A DNA stretch of 64,000 bases from Cyprinodon diabolis (GCA_030533445.1 CM060068.1:12305479-12369478); one strand, 5' to 3'. Shown: positions 22,316-34,320, counted from the first letter of the stretch. Translations and numbers: made by a program. Notes: a model not told the origin generated them from the sequence alone.

Positions 22316-23631
22316 CTGAAAAAAATCAACCCAAGTGTGGTAAGTCTCCTGTTAATTACTTTATTTTTCTATTTCAATTATTGATATGTCCGTAGTCTAT
22401 ACAGTGGGTAAAGGACAGCTGAACTGACGTAACCCTGTAATTATAAAGATGTAATGGACTGCAAAAATGTAATTCATGTAATTATGACATGAAATTAAAC
22501 ATTTTTGACTTTTTGCATTATGTTAAACTACGCACTAAAACAATATATTTGATGCCAGTTGTCTCTGGATAAACGTTTACAAATAAAATGAAGCAATACT
22601 CTATGCATTAAAGAAACGGCTTCACAAATAAGTAACTCCACTAGTAGTGTGAATTCAATTTCGAAATTTTTTTATGGGGCAGTGATAAATTTTACATTCA
22701 AACTGGAACAGTGTTTTTTAAATATGTAGTGAAAAGTTTACAACACTGTCAGAGTTAAAACATTCATTACAGAAATATTTTCCTCCTCTAGGAAGACAGA
22801 ATCATGACAGTAACTTTCACTTCAGGGTGTTTTCTTTTGTGTAGAGTTTAAATTGATCCATCTCCAGCAAAAGTTCTTAGAGGACTTTAAAAGTGTAGCA
22901 CAAAATAGGAGGGTATGCACAGTTCAGGGTATAAACCAGTCCCATAAGGAGCGGACAAGCTTTCGCTGTACTCTTGCATCCTGGGACAATCTCATAGCTG
23001 TCAGATTTTGAAAACAGAGTTACTGACATCACTGTGCTGTCCTCGCCCTGAGTTTTCCCAATTTTTCAACCGGCTAGACAGCCAGACAATGACACTCATA
23101 TAACCAAACTTCTTTCTCTTTTCAGTTGTTTATTGAAGAGTGGCCTCTGACCACTGCCATTGCTTTAGCCATCGTAAACTGTAACATACAAACATTACAA
23201 ATCAATCACTCTTGTAGCAAGCCAATAACTTCAGCATACAATTATTTACACCACAGTTACATAAGGCAAAATGACTTATACTAGATATTGTTACAGATTA
23301 ACGCTTCAGAAACATCAAATCAAAAACTAATAAACTCAGAAACAGCTTCTTCCCCTGTGCTGTGAAGGTATCCCATCTGATGTGAGACAGCGGTCTAACA
23401 CAGATGGTTTCCATGCATTTCTTTCTTTCTATACAATATTTGAATTTAAAATATTAAAAGCTATATAAAATAAAGCAGGAAACCTAAACCTAGCCGGAGT
23501 GTCTGAGAGAAATTTCACAATGGTAACATGCTGCGATAATTACCCATTTATGAATCACTTTCAAACACTATGTCCCTTTAAATGAACCCCTTGTTCAAAA
23601 TTATTTTTAAATGTTTGAAAACATGACCTAC

Positions 23632-23723
23632 CAAGCAGTCCTCAAAAAGTCATATTCCTTCTTCCCATGGTACCGTATAAGGCTGGAGATAATGGCTTCT
23701 CTTCTCACCTCAATGCTCTGTTT
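23632..23723 (-). CDS. integrase-like gene, exon 2
   Basis: 92 bp, phase 0 to 2. It encodes KQSIEVRREAIISSLIRYHG then KKEYDFLRTA and two bases of Trp. The acceptor is CTGTTCACAG and the donor CTTG|GTAGGT. The split TGG codon is completed exactly by the first base of the exon at 22315. A further exon of phase 2/2 carrying the first catalytic Asp would be expected between them and is not visible. Confidence 0.62.
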
Positions 23724-23956
23724 CTGTGAACAGATTAAGAACATAAACATAAGCATTATAAATACACAATGAGCATGTGAGGGAAGTTTAAGACTTAGGG
23801 GTGTCTTGAACCGATTGTGTGACCAGATATCAGAGAAAGAGCGAGATGAAGTGGGTGACTGAGGGAGCGATGGAGAAGGAGCAAAGTTAGTCAGTGAGGT
23901 GGGGACAGACAGGCAGCTGAGGGCAGCAAGACATCGTATTTTATTTCATAAATATA

Positions 23957-25177
23957 CACTCACCGGCCACTTTATTAGGTACCCCATGCTAGTAATGGGT
24001 TGGACCCCCTTTTGCCTTCAGAACTGCCTCAATTCTTCGTGGCATAGATTCAACAAGGTGCTGGAAGCATTCCTCAGGGAGTTTGGTCCATATTGACATG
24101 ATGGCATCACACAGTTGTCGCAGATTTGTCGGCTGCACATCCATGATGCGAATCTCCCGTTCCACCACATCCCAAAGATGCTCTATTGGATTGAGATCTG
24201 GTGACTGTGGAGGCCATTTGAGTACAGTGAACTCATTGTCATGTTCAAGAAACCAGTCTGAGATGATTCCAGCTTTATGACATGGGGCATTATCCTGCTA
24301 AAAGTAGCCATCAGAAGTTGGGTACATTGTGGTCATAAAGGGATGGACATGGTCAGCAACAATACTCAGGTAGGCTGTGGCGTTGCAACGATGCTCAATT
24401 GGTACCAAGGGGCCCAAAGAGTGCCAAGAAAATATTCCCCACACCATGACACCACCACCACCAGCCTGAACCGTTGATACAAGGCAGGATGGATCCATGC
24501 TTTCATGTCGTAGACGCCAAATTCTGACCCTACCATCCGAATGTCGCAGCAGAAATCGAGACTCATCAGACCAGGCAACGTCTTTCCAATCTTCTATTGT
24601 CCAATTTCGATGAGCTTGTGCAAATTGTAGCCTCAGTTTCCTGTTCTTAGCTGAAAGGAGTGGCACCCGGTGTGGTCTTCTGCTGCTGTAGCCCATCTGC
24701 CTCAAAGTTCGACGTACTGTGCGTTCAGAGATGCTCTTCTGCCCACCTTGGTTGTAACGGGTGGTTATTTGAATCACTGTTGCCCTTCTATCAGCTCGAA
24801 CCAGTCTGGCCATTCTCCTCTGACCTCTGGCATCAACAAGGCATTTCCGCCCACAGAACTGCCGCTCACTGGATGTTTTTTCTTTTTCGGACCATTCTCT
24901 GTAAACCCTAGAGATGGTTGTGCGTGAAAATCCCAGTAGATCAGCAGTTTCTGAAATACTCAGACCAGCCCTTCTGGCACCAACAATCATGCCACCTTCA
25001 AAGTCACTCAAATCACCTTTCTTCCCCATACTGATGCTCGGTTTGAACTGCAGGAGATTGTCTTGACCATGTCTACATGCCTAAATGCACTGAGTTGCCG
25101 CCATGTGATTGGCTGCTTAAAAATTAAGTGTTAACGAGCAGTTGGACAGGTGTACCTAATAAAGTGGCCGGTGAGTG
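23957..25177 (-). mobile_element. Tc1-like transposon Tc1-B (complete, one stop)
   Basis: 1221-bp element with 26-bp perfect inverted ends starting CACTCACCGGCCACTTTATT, flanked by TA (23955-23956, 25178-25179). Its transposase and ends differ from Tc1-A. It lies in the intron between exons 1 and 2 of the integrase-like gene, in the same orientation as that gene. Confidence 0.95.
23989..25029 (-). pseudogene. Tc1/mariner transposase, D-D36E spacing, one nonsense codon
   Basis: The frame starts MGKKGDLSDFEGG at 25029 and, apart from a TAG at 24298-24300, stays open to a TAG at 23989-23991 after KAKGGPTHY, 346 codons in all. A helix-turn-helix region is followed by DDE motifs AWSDESRF (D155), QDNAPCH (D246) and LNPIEHLWD (E283). 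The last two are separated by 36 residues, unlike the 34 of Tc1-A; the DD36E group has been described as a separate Tc1/mariner family (Incomer). The stop at codon 244 lies just before the second Asp, probably a CAG-to-TAG change. A truncated product would lack two catalytic residues. Confidence 0.9.
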
Positions 25178-25443
25178 TAAGTAATAAGTTACGTCAATGC
25201 TGATACATCAATGGTGTCTTACAATGCAATACATGTCACAGGCTTGTTATTGAGGTAGGTAGAGTAGTATTGTAATATTGTTACATCCCTAGTAGAGCAC
25301 AAAGAACAGAAAAATACTGGGATGGTCCTGTTAATCTACATGAAACACTTTACTGCATTGCCAAAGAATTTGATCTGTCTGTGAATCAGAAAAAAGTAGG
25401 TCCATCTCCCTGTAAAACATATAAACAAGCAAAACAAGCACAC

Positions 25444-25587
25444 CTGACTCAGTCGGTCCAGGAGCAAACTCGTCTTGGGCCCCAAAACTCCTCCCCTGGC
25501 TTTCATCAGCTTTCTTGTGTATTTGTCAAGTTTTTGCCTGGTTTGATCCACTGGAATGGTTGTTGTTCTCCTGAATTCCTCTTTGAT
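25444..25587 (-). CDS. integrase-like gene, exon 1 of those found
   Basis: 144 bp, phase 0 to 0, 48 codons. It runs from IKEEFRRTTTIPVDQTRQKL to GPKTSLLLDRLSQ. The acceptor is TTGATTCAG and the donor CAG|GTGTGC. It is basic and probably helical, with no catalytic residue. An upstream start exon is not established; a candidate at 26149-26262 does not match in phase. Confidence 0.65.
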
Positions 25588-25840
25588 CTGAATCAACAAA
25601 AGATTCACAAGTACAACTATATTTTGATTGAAATTTACATGTTCAAACGGAACATGAATTAGTTAATTAAAAATTATTCATTAAGCATAGTTACGGCTTA
25701 ACAAAGTTAAATGCTTAAAGGCCACAGGAGAAAATAGGTCCTACAAACAGGGAAATAACTTTTTATCTGTGATTTAAAAAAAAACAGTTAACCCATGTTG
25801 GTACAGACTGGTGAAAATATATCTAATGTATTATGAGTTT

Positions 25841-25931
25841 GGATGGCCAGCATGGTGGACAGTGGTTAGCCCTCATGCCTCACAGTTTGAATCCTGCTCA
25901 GGTGTGGAGTTTGCATGTTCTCTTTCCACCA
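25841..25931 (+). repeat. degenerate tRNA-derived SINE-like fragment
   Basis: 'catggtggacagtggttagc', 'cctcacagtttgaatcctg' and 'gtgtggagtttgcatgttct' match the layout of a common fish repeat with a tRNA-like head. A-box-like and B-box-like segments (TTTGAATCC) are recognisable but decayed. Confidence 0.5.
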
Positions 25932-26995
25932 GTAAACACTTGTTAAAACCCTATTTAGGGCGTTACTCGAAGATTTTCATTATTTCTCCCCCTCATTCTT
26001 AATTCGCAGCATACATTAAATTACATTACTTCCCATTTGTTTTACAGAGAACAAAACCACGTTCTATGCTAGTTGATAAACTAATGATTGGTGACGTATG
26101 CATAATGATTTATTATCGAACATTTAAAACAGAACAATAATAATTTACCTGTGAAATGACTTAAGTGCTACATGTTCCTCTGTGATCCTCAGACGTTTGG
26201 ACACAGAAAGTCGGTCCTGTTGTAGCCACATGGCGCATGCGTTGTGCGTTCGTCTCAAAACCCTGCATTTTCATAGTAAATTTTGTTTAGAATGTAAGTG
26301 TATGTACATACAATAATTCATATTTAATGGTATAAGGAAACCTAAATACATCTCACTCTAACTATATAATTCACGTTTTAAAAATATTGAAAAACTCTAG
26401 ATCTTACTGAATCTTAAAATATAAATTAGAATGACTGTTATTCTAATAGAATTTACTGCAACAAAAAGTATTTTTTTTCAACTCCAATCACTTCTAACCT
26501 CTTAATGTTTATAATCATTTTCATCCCCTTTCACAGCGACAGGTTTGTCACCTCAATCGCTGCCTTGATCAGACAAATCTCTATTGCGCAGGGTGCTCTG
26601 CGTAATTACGCATGCCAAAGACTCAGTTTCAAGTTCTCAGATTTTGTTGGAGCTGACGGAATTAATTCGTAAAGACTGTAAAGGGACAAGGACAAATGAC
26701 GGGTCTGAGCCAAAGCCCCTGATGTTACATGTCCCCTCATATGCGACTAAAAAGTGCGAATCAACATGTACCTTTATGCACATCTGAATTCAAGCGCAGG
26801 ACGATGTGCCAGCGCAGAATCAAATCACCCAGCCCCGGCAAGACTGTTAAAATTGAGTTTGCATAGTATCCTATCAGTATGTATTTACATAAGAATATTA
26901 TCTTGCCGTAGAGGTACAAACATCTCAGGCATGGAAATGCAGGGATAATTTTTTTCACCTCACTCCTGTTTGTATTGGCTGTTTTCCCAGATATA

Positions 26996-28243
26996 CACTA
27001 TATTGCCAAAAGTATTTGCTCACCTGCCTTGACTCACATATGAGCTTAAGTGACATCCCGTTCCTAATCCATAGGGTTCAATATGACGTCGGTCCACCCT
27101 TTGCAGCTAGAACAGCTTCAACTCTTCTGGGAAGGCTGTCCACAAGGTTTAGGAGTGTGTTTATGGGAATTTTTGACCATTCTTCCAGAAGCGCATTTGT
27201 GAGGTCGCACACTGATGTTGGACGAGAAGGCCTGGCTCTCAGTCTCCGCTCTAATTCATCCCAAAGGTGTTCTATCGGGTTGAGGTCAGGACTCTGTGCA
27301 GGCCAGTCAAGTTCATCCACACCAGACTCTGTCATCCATGTCTTTATGGACCTTGCTTTGTGCACTGGTGCACAGTCATGTTGGAAGAGGAAGGGGCCAG
27401 CTCCAAACTGTTCCCACAAAGTTGGGAGCATGGAATTGTCCAAAATGTCTTGGTATGCTGAAGCATTCAGAGTTCCTTTCACTGGAACTTAGGGGCCAAG
27501 CCCAGCTCCTGAAAAACAACCCCACACCATAATCCCCCCTCCACCAAACTTTACACTTGGCACAATGCAGTCAGACAAGTACCGTTCTCCTGGCAACCGC
27601 CAAACCCAGACCCGTCCATCAGATTGCCAGATGGAGAAGCGCGATTCGTCACTCCAGAGAACGCGTCTCCACTGCTCTAGAGTCCAGTGGCGGCGTGCTT
27701 TACACCACCGCATCCGACGCTTTGCATTGCACTTGGTTATGTATGGCTTGGATGCAGCTGCTCGACCATGGAAACCCATTCCATGAAGCTCTCTGCGCAC
27801 TGTTCTTGAGCTAATCTGAAGGCCACATGAAGTTTGGAGGTCTGTAGTGATTGACTCTGCAGAAAGTTGGCGACCTCTTCGCACTATGCGCTTCAGCATC
27901 CGCTGACCCCGCTCCGTCAGTTTACGTGGCCTACCACTTCGTGGCTGAGTTGCTGTCGTTCCCAAACACTTCCATTTTCTTATAATACAGCTGACAGTTG
28001 ACTGTGGAATATTTAGGAGCGAGGAAATTTCACGACTGGATTTGTTGCACAGGTGGCATCCTATCACAGTTCCACGCTGGAATTCACTGAGCTCCTGAGA
28101 GCGACCCATTCTTTCACAAATGTTTGTAAAAACAGTCTGCATGCCTAGGTGCTTGAATTTATACACCTGTGGCCATGGAAGTGATTGGAACACCTGATTC
28201 CAATAATTTGGATGGGTGAGCAAATACTTTTGGCAATATAGTG
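26996..28243 (-). mobile_element. Tc1-like transposon Tc1-A, copy 3
   Basis: 1248 bp with perfect 29-bp ends and TA duplications at 26994-26995 and 28244-28245. The uninterrupted target survives in repeat R copy 1, where CCCAGATATATCTCTAAA (reverse complement of about 15811-15828) has a single TATA in place of the insertion. Confidence 0.97.
27078..28109 (-). pseudogene. Tc1/mariner DD34E transposase (Tc1-A copy 3, L207 stop)
   Basis: Same 343-codon gene as copies 1 and 4 except that Leu207 (TTA) is TAA at 27489-27491, in the [10 protein letters not shown] segment between the first and second catalytic Asp. The product would end at residue 206 with the DNA-binding region and D154 but without D245 and E280. 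The ends are intact, so the copy could still be moved in trans. Confidence 0.95.
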
Positions 28244-28899
28244 TATCTCTAAACAAATTCCAGATTTTTTACCACCACAAAAATGAAGTTCCTCACACAG
28301 CACTCCGTTTCATAAATGTTCCATTGATTGACTATGAGCTGGTAAAATACGCTTGATATTGCGATTAATTGTCCCATTGATGCACAGCGACATCTGCTGG
28401 TCATTTAAAATACCTGTCGTGAGTGTCAAATTTACCATGTCTGTTCTGTCGCAGTTAAATCTCTCTGATGACTTTATTCCGAGTAAACCCTGTAGCTATA
28501 AAAAATATAAATATATATTACATCTAAATATATGTATATATTTATATATGTATAAGACCTGCTTTAATTTCGAACACAAGCAAAAGCTACGATGAGGGCA
28601 GGAAATACAACGAAAGTTTCTCCATGCCATGCCTTTATTTTGAAGGGCACCGGACCGGCGGGCTTGAAAGCCACGCCCACTTCTGAAACCGAAAATTGAC
28701 TGGTATTTCCGTTTTGGGGGCGAAAACGAAAAAACCAAAATCAAGCCGTTTAATGGATTTTGGTTTTATGTGCAGAAACCACAAAACGGGAAAACGAATC
28801 GTTTTCTGAGGAGAAAAAGGAGAAAACGGCAGTTTTTCTGTTTTTTCCATGTTGAGTTATAACGTTTAATCAAACTGATAAAAAGTACCTTCGTCTGCA

Positions 28900-31800
28900 A
28901 GCTAGCTACATCATGTGTGATGTTGCTGTAAAACCCCCACAAGGGGTTAACGTAAAATTAACCTTTCATAGGTCTCCTGGATTGTTTTTTCCAGATACAA
29001 GTATTGATTACTGACCATAATGATTTCTTAGACAGTGAACCACATGTAAATTGATAATTTTACTTTATGTATATATATTTTTTTTCTGTATAAATATGGT
29101 TAAAAACAATTTATATTACGGTGATTACATGATTTATTTTCCAATTGAAGTAATTGCTCTGCACATTTGTGTGCAGGCTTTTTTTTTTTTACATAGTTGC
29201 AGAACCTGCTGTTACAGCTGAGCGGTTCATTGTACGGACTGGACTAGACTCCACCAGAGATGTTGATGCAGGATGTTCCCAATGTGAATGCCATCCGGTT
29301 CCCTGGAGGGTGGTAGGAAAAACAAGGAAACTTAAGGATTTTTCTTCCCTTTCTTTCTGCGGATTCATAATTTTTTTCTTTTCTGAGATCTCAGACAATT
29401 TTTGTTGTTACTTTGTTTTATTTTTTTTATCAGATCTGATAAAAAACACTTGATGCATCAGATTTATTTAAGTTCAACTGAAATGGACAATTTCTTTTTT
29501 TGGTGCACTTATGGACCCTGGATTGTGGGATGTTATTATTGAAACACAGTGAATGTTAAAAGTGAACAAACTGAATTTAAGTTGTTTTGTGCCAATGTTC
29601 TATTTTGGGAAAATTGCCAAAGGTTTTTGAAAATATATGGTTCACGTTATTTAATCCCAGCTGTTCTCAGTGTCTCATTTTGGTTGGAAAAGAATCTTTC
29701 ACTCTGTGTTTTACCCCTACCAATCTCCTTAAGGATCTAAATTGAACTCAAGTGAGTAGATATATGACCCTTTTTTAAGACATTGGAGCTAACGCTGATT
29801 GATAAGTAGATATTTTCTTTTATTCTTTAGACTAATCAGATAAAAAGGGGTACATTATAATTGTTTCTTTGAGAATGAAACACATTTTGAAACTAATTTG
29901 CTTATTTTGGAATAATCACATGTGATTTACCAAACCATGATTGTAATTTGACCCAACATTTTTGTGTATTTTTGTATTTGATAAAAATAACTTATTTTGT
30001 TTTTTTTTTAAGAAAATCATTATTTTAGTAATCATAACAGATCCACCAAAATCATTTTTTGTTTGCAAAAATATGGTTTCAGTTTCTCATATCTATAAGG
30101 TTTTTTTTCTCTTGCGCAAGCAAAGATCACGCCTCAAAAGATTAAAAACGGTTGTCGGCAGTATGTGGCTTGGTTTGGATGTTGTTGTCCTTTTAATTTT
30201 TTTTTCTTCAATTCTAGCTTAATCCTGCTAAAATTAATTTTCTTTAATTAACAGCCACATAAAGCTTTACTAAGATGTTACTTAGAATATAATGTATTAT
30301 GTATGTCTAAACAAGGGTTGTGTGTTTTTTATCTCTATTGTAGATGATTAAAATGAGAGAATATTTAAATACAGATAATTTTGAGTTATATTTCATTTTA
30401 TTATACTTAAATTCCTCACAGGATACCTAGTGCTAAACGTATTGAATTTTAAAGGTACCGAGTGGAAAGCCGAAGATACAATATATGTTATCCTAAAGGT
30501 TAAAATAAGAAGCCATTCTATAACTTTCAGGAAAGAGATAAAAAAAAATGCATTACAGTATATAGTTGCAAGAGCTGTTCATACTTGCTGCAAGCAACAG
30601 TAACCTAATCCCTATTTTGCACATTTGCCATTTCAGGAGAGGAAGCTGCTGGGACACGGGTGCCTGGCCATGCTTCGTATCGGTTGATCTAGCAGCTAGA
30701 GCATGTTTGCAAAGCCTGCCCTGTGAGAATGATAAATTGAAGTGATACATGTGTGGTCTCACCTGTACGGCTCAGGAGTCCCCTGGGTGAGTAACTCTGC
30801 TCTGTTTGTGAACTGAACCTATCCTGCCTCCTAGGGGGAAAAGGGGTGCTGGGCTCTGTGAGGCCTTCTGGGAAGACATTATCGCCCACCCAGCTATCCC
30901 CATGGGTTAAAGCTATCTATATCTCAGCCAGAAGGACCTTAGTGTCGTTTGTTACTACTGGCATGTTGCTGCATGTTGTTCTGCAGGTATGGTAACATCT
31001 TTATTCTAGTTATTTGCTAATTTAATGTGTGAAGTTTTTAACGATGACATCATTAATCTTTCCTAATATTATCTTTTTATTATACAGAGCTATATGACAT
31101 ACTGTACTAAATTTCCAGACAAAGATAGACTTGGTGCAGGTGAAGCATATGTGGGACATTTTTGCTGATGGAGTTTTTTTTATTTAATTATCTATTTCAT
31201 ACATTTATAATTTCTATATTTCATATTCCAGCTGAACTACTTCACCTGTATTATGTAATTGCTATTGCATTAATCATGTTAATTAAAAATAACAGAGTAA
31301 ACAAAAACTCTTTGATGTAGGTGATTCATTCCAAAAGTTGATACACAGTTGAACAGCCTTTTTTTGGTAGCATATCAAAATGCAAATACAAGCAAAAAAT
31401 ATGGACCTAGAAAATGTAGCACAGGAGAGTTAGAAGGAACTGCCTGGAAGGAGGAAATAAAGGAAACTTTACTATGGTCTGTTGGAATACTAACCTAAAA
31501 AAAACAACAATCAAGAAAGATACAACAATTTAGCCACAGCAAGTCACAGAAAGAACATTTGTTCTGCAAAACAATTCCAAGCAGTGATTTTTAAACTATG
31601 TTACTATCAGTCAGCAGCTCCTGCTATTATTGTTATATTTACTTGATTGGTGATCCTGTTACAGACTGCTTTGTCCCTTCAAAAACAACTCGGAACTGAT
31701 TCTTTAGCTGCAGTTTTAAGAATTTCTTAGGCAAATGTGATGTAAGCATACCCAGCATCACAGCTATCAGATATATTTAGAGTTTTGTTTATGTTTTTAA

Positions 31801-34320
31801 TGCATTTTTTCTTGTTTTGTTCATCCCCTAGTTGGCTTTTGTTCTGTTGATTGTACTTATCTTGTTCCTCTGTTATTTTCCCCTTAAAGTATAGACTTCT
31901 GAGTTTAGTCTTCTTATTGCTGGATTATATGTTGCATTCCTTCTGGTTCTGTAGGTTTTTTTGTGTAATTCATTACAATTACTGTCTGTAATTCATTATC
32001 TATATCTTCATCATGAGACTATCCTGGTTCTGTTGCTACTTTGGTCCACAAACTGAAAATTAAACCACCCAAATAATCACATGTTGTTTTTATAATTTTC
32101 TTTTAACAACACTGAAAGAGCACAAAGCTTAAGTTATTGTTCTATAATATTTATTAGTAAGTAGCGTGTAGAGTAGAGTATCTTATTTTAAATCATTCTA
32201 ATGCTGAGTATAAGGCATATAGATAGCATTTCTTCACAAACATGTTTTTGGGGAAAAAAAATCTTAACAGTTTGATGTTAGTCTGTTAAATATTACTCAA
32301 ACAATGCGATGATTTATTTGAACTCTTATGTTAAAATTTATGTTAACATTTGACTACACCTAAAAACATCACCAGTATAGTGTGAGCAACATAGACATAA
32401 AATATTCCCTGTTTGTTCAACAAGTAAAAATTAAATTTATCATCCATGTTACAGGTCTTTTGGCATTTCAGCTCCATTAAGCTGTGATTAAATATTGGCC
32501 TTATTATTCCTTTAAAATCATTTATAACAAGCTGGAAACAATATAATTTCTGTTCATCCAAAGAGATTAAAAATCAGAGATTTTTCACTGAAGCCAGCTG
32601 AATCATTGTCATCACGTTCTTACCTTAGTACAGCTAAGCTCTTATTATAATGCATTTGGAGATGTTTGTTTACTCAGCGATTAACCTCTCAATCATCTGA
32701 CAGACAGTGAGCTTGAATGTCATTGAACATAGCCCATAACACTTTACCCAGGAGGCTGAGAGATATTGTAATTTGCCGACCCTCTCTGAACAGGGTTGAG
32801 ATTTATTATTGTTTTATTAGAGTCGCAGCCAGAATGTAGCATTATGGTAGGTCATAAGCTCCAAAATTTAGCATGCAACGGTTTGGTGATGTACATACCA
32901 CTGACTCATTTTGCTGTCTGTAGCCATTGTGCTAACAAACTTATGACTAATACCAATAAATACGTTAGTGTTATGCTTTAATAATGGTTTAAGATTTAGA
33001 ATTAATATTATCTAATAAGACATTTCAATGACACAATCTTCTCACTCTAGAGCTTTAAATATCACATTTTTGATGTAATGCAGTGAATCCAGATGAATAT
33101 AAAGCATGTTAAATCAAACTATTATGAATCTTCTGATCATTTTATCATGTTTTGAATTTATGTGACTTAAATTAACAAAAAAAGCATATCTTTACGAATT
33201 ACTTGAGATTTAAAAAGGCATCTAGCAGTAAGGGACTAAAAGTACAGTAACAGCCATTCAAAACGGCCCTTTCCAATCAAATGCCAGCTGAATGGCAGCC
33301 TACTTCCATCCAACTCCCAGCGAAATCCCCTCCAACTTCCACCCACTGGAGTGACCCCCCTCTTGCATATTTTTTTACTCTGACTCCACCCTTTCGTTGA
33401 ATTTCGGGGTCTGACCTGGAGATAACTCTTCTGTTTAGACCTTAATGTCAACAAATCATGACAGAAGGAATATTTTAGTACAAATATTGATTATTGTACG
33501 GGACCAGCCAATGGTGGCGACATTTTTAATGGCTACTAATGTATATTCCATGAGATTTATCATCAGTAAGTTCCATCATCTTTGTTCAAGCATTTTTGCA
33601 GTATGTTACTCTGAACCTCGGGTGTGTGTGTTAGTGTAAAGGCAATTCTGTACTAGGAGAACTGGGACATTTCATTTTCAAACAACTTATACTAAAACCT
33701 TCATTCATCCTTGCTGATTTTTGGGGGCATTTCCACTGTGGAACCCACAGCAGTATACCCTCCCTTTTTATCAGAACCAACTGGTCTTGCTAAGTAGCTG
33801 AATGTGATACAGAGATGTCTATCACAAAAGCAAAAGTCGATTTTAGGGAGAATAACTAATATTTCACAACAAAGTTCATAGAAAGGTAAAGAATTTTTCA
33901 TTTATTTATTTTCAGCCATTCTGATTTTATAGGAAATTTGCTTAAACAGATCACCAGTTCTAATTCTTCTAAGTGCTACGAATAACATAAAAAAGAGAAA
34001 GAAATAATATTATAAAACTCTTACATATTTCTAATGTAATATTTAAAATATGTATTTCTCTCTTTTCTCTTTCTTCATTTTGAAAACACAGCCACAGCAT
34101 CTGGTTTGATTTTCTTCTGTCGCAGAACATGAAAGATTGCAAACCCTTTAAATTTCATGACAATAAAACGTACTTTTCTAATTCACAATTGTACAACAAA
34201 TATTATTATGCTCAAGTGAAATATTTTATGGAACAGTTTGCACTCCTTATCATTCACTACCAAATGAATCCCAAGAGGGTTAGTGCAAAAAAACAAAAAC
34301 AAAAAAACAAGCAAAAAACA
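28900..34320. other. gene-free AT-rich interval
   Basis: No element or conserved coding block recognised on either strand. A polypyrimidine run and AG at 29179-29202 precede a 38-codon open segment, which I do not accept as an exon. The segment 33240-33430 is more GC-rich but has no recognisable motif. Confidence 0.5.

Larger units (their letters stand above)
18992..25587 (-). pseudogene. multi-exon DDE integrase-like gene, disrupted
   Basis: Five minus-strand coding blocks with AG acceptors and GT or GC donors can be chained without breaking phase: 25587-25444 (0/0), 23723-23632 (0/2), 22315-22168 (2/0), 21710-21506 (0/1) and 21338 onward (1). The product resembles intron-bearing integrase-core proteins known from fishes and other animals: an Arg/Lys-rich N-terminal region, an integrase domain with RVDHGKEF and NHIVERVW, then an acidic C-terminal tail. 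Three faults point to a pseudogene. The last exon is split by a 2-kb L2 LINE (about 19140-21185). The C-terminal 17 codons are frameshifted. No exon with the first catalytic Asp was found between 22316 and 23631. A Tc1-B transposon lies in the intron at 23724-25443. The family assignment rests on recalled pattern; the exon structure is read directly. Confidence 0.72.
26945..28895 (-). repeat. unclassified repeat R, copy 2, split by Tc1-A
   Basis: This is the inverted partner of 15225-15866. Left part 26945-26995 and right part 28246-28895 are contiguous in copy 1, and Tc1-A copy 3 separates them. It retains about 57 bp near 28270-28335 that copy 1 lacks. Sequence agreement elsewhere is nearly complete, so the two copies separated recently or are still exchanging sequence. 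Confidence 0.85.

Noticed and set aside
22930..23010. Minus-strand block reading LTAMRLSQDARVQRKLVRSL as a possible missing integrase exon
   Set aside because: Ends in a stop, lacks an acidic catalytic motif, and phase and splice sites do not fit.
23320..23400. Plus-strand NSFFPCAV-like text suggesting a LINE ORF2 C-terminus
   Set aside because: Too short and isolated to support as a feature.
29154..29453. Possible exon after a polypyrimidine-AG at 29179-29202
   Set aside because: No convincing donor, no recognisable domain and no partner exon.
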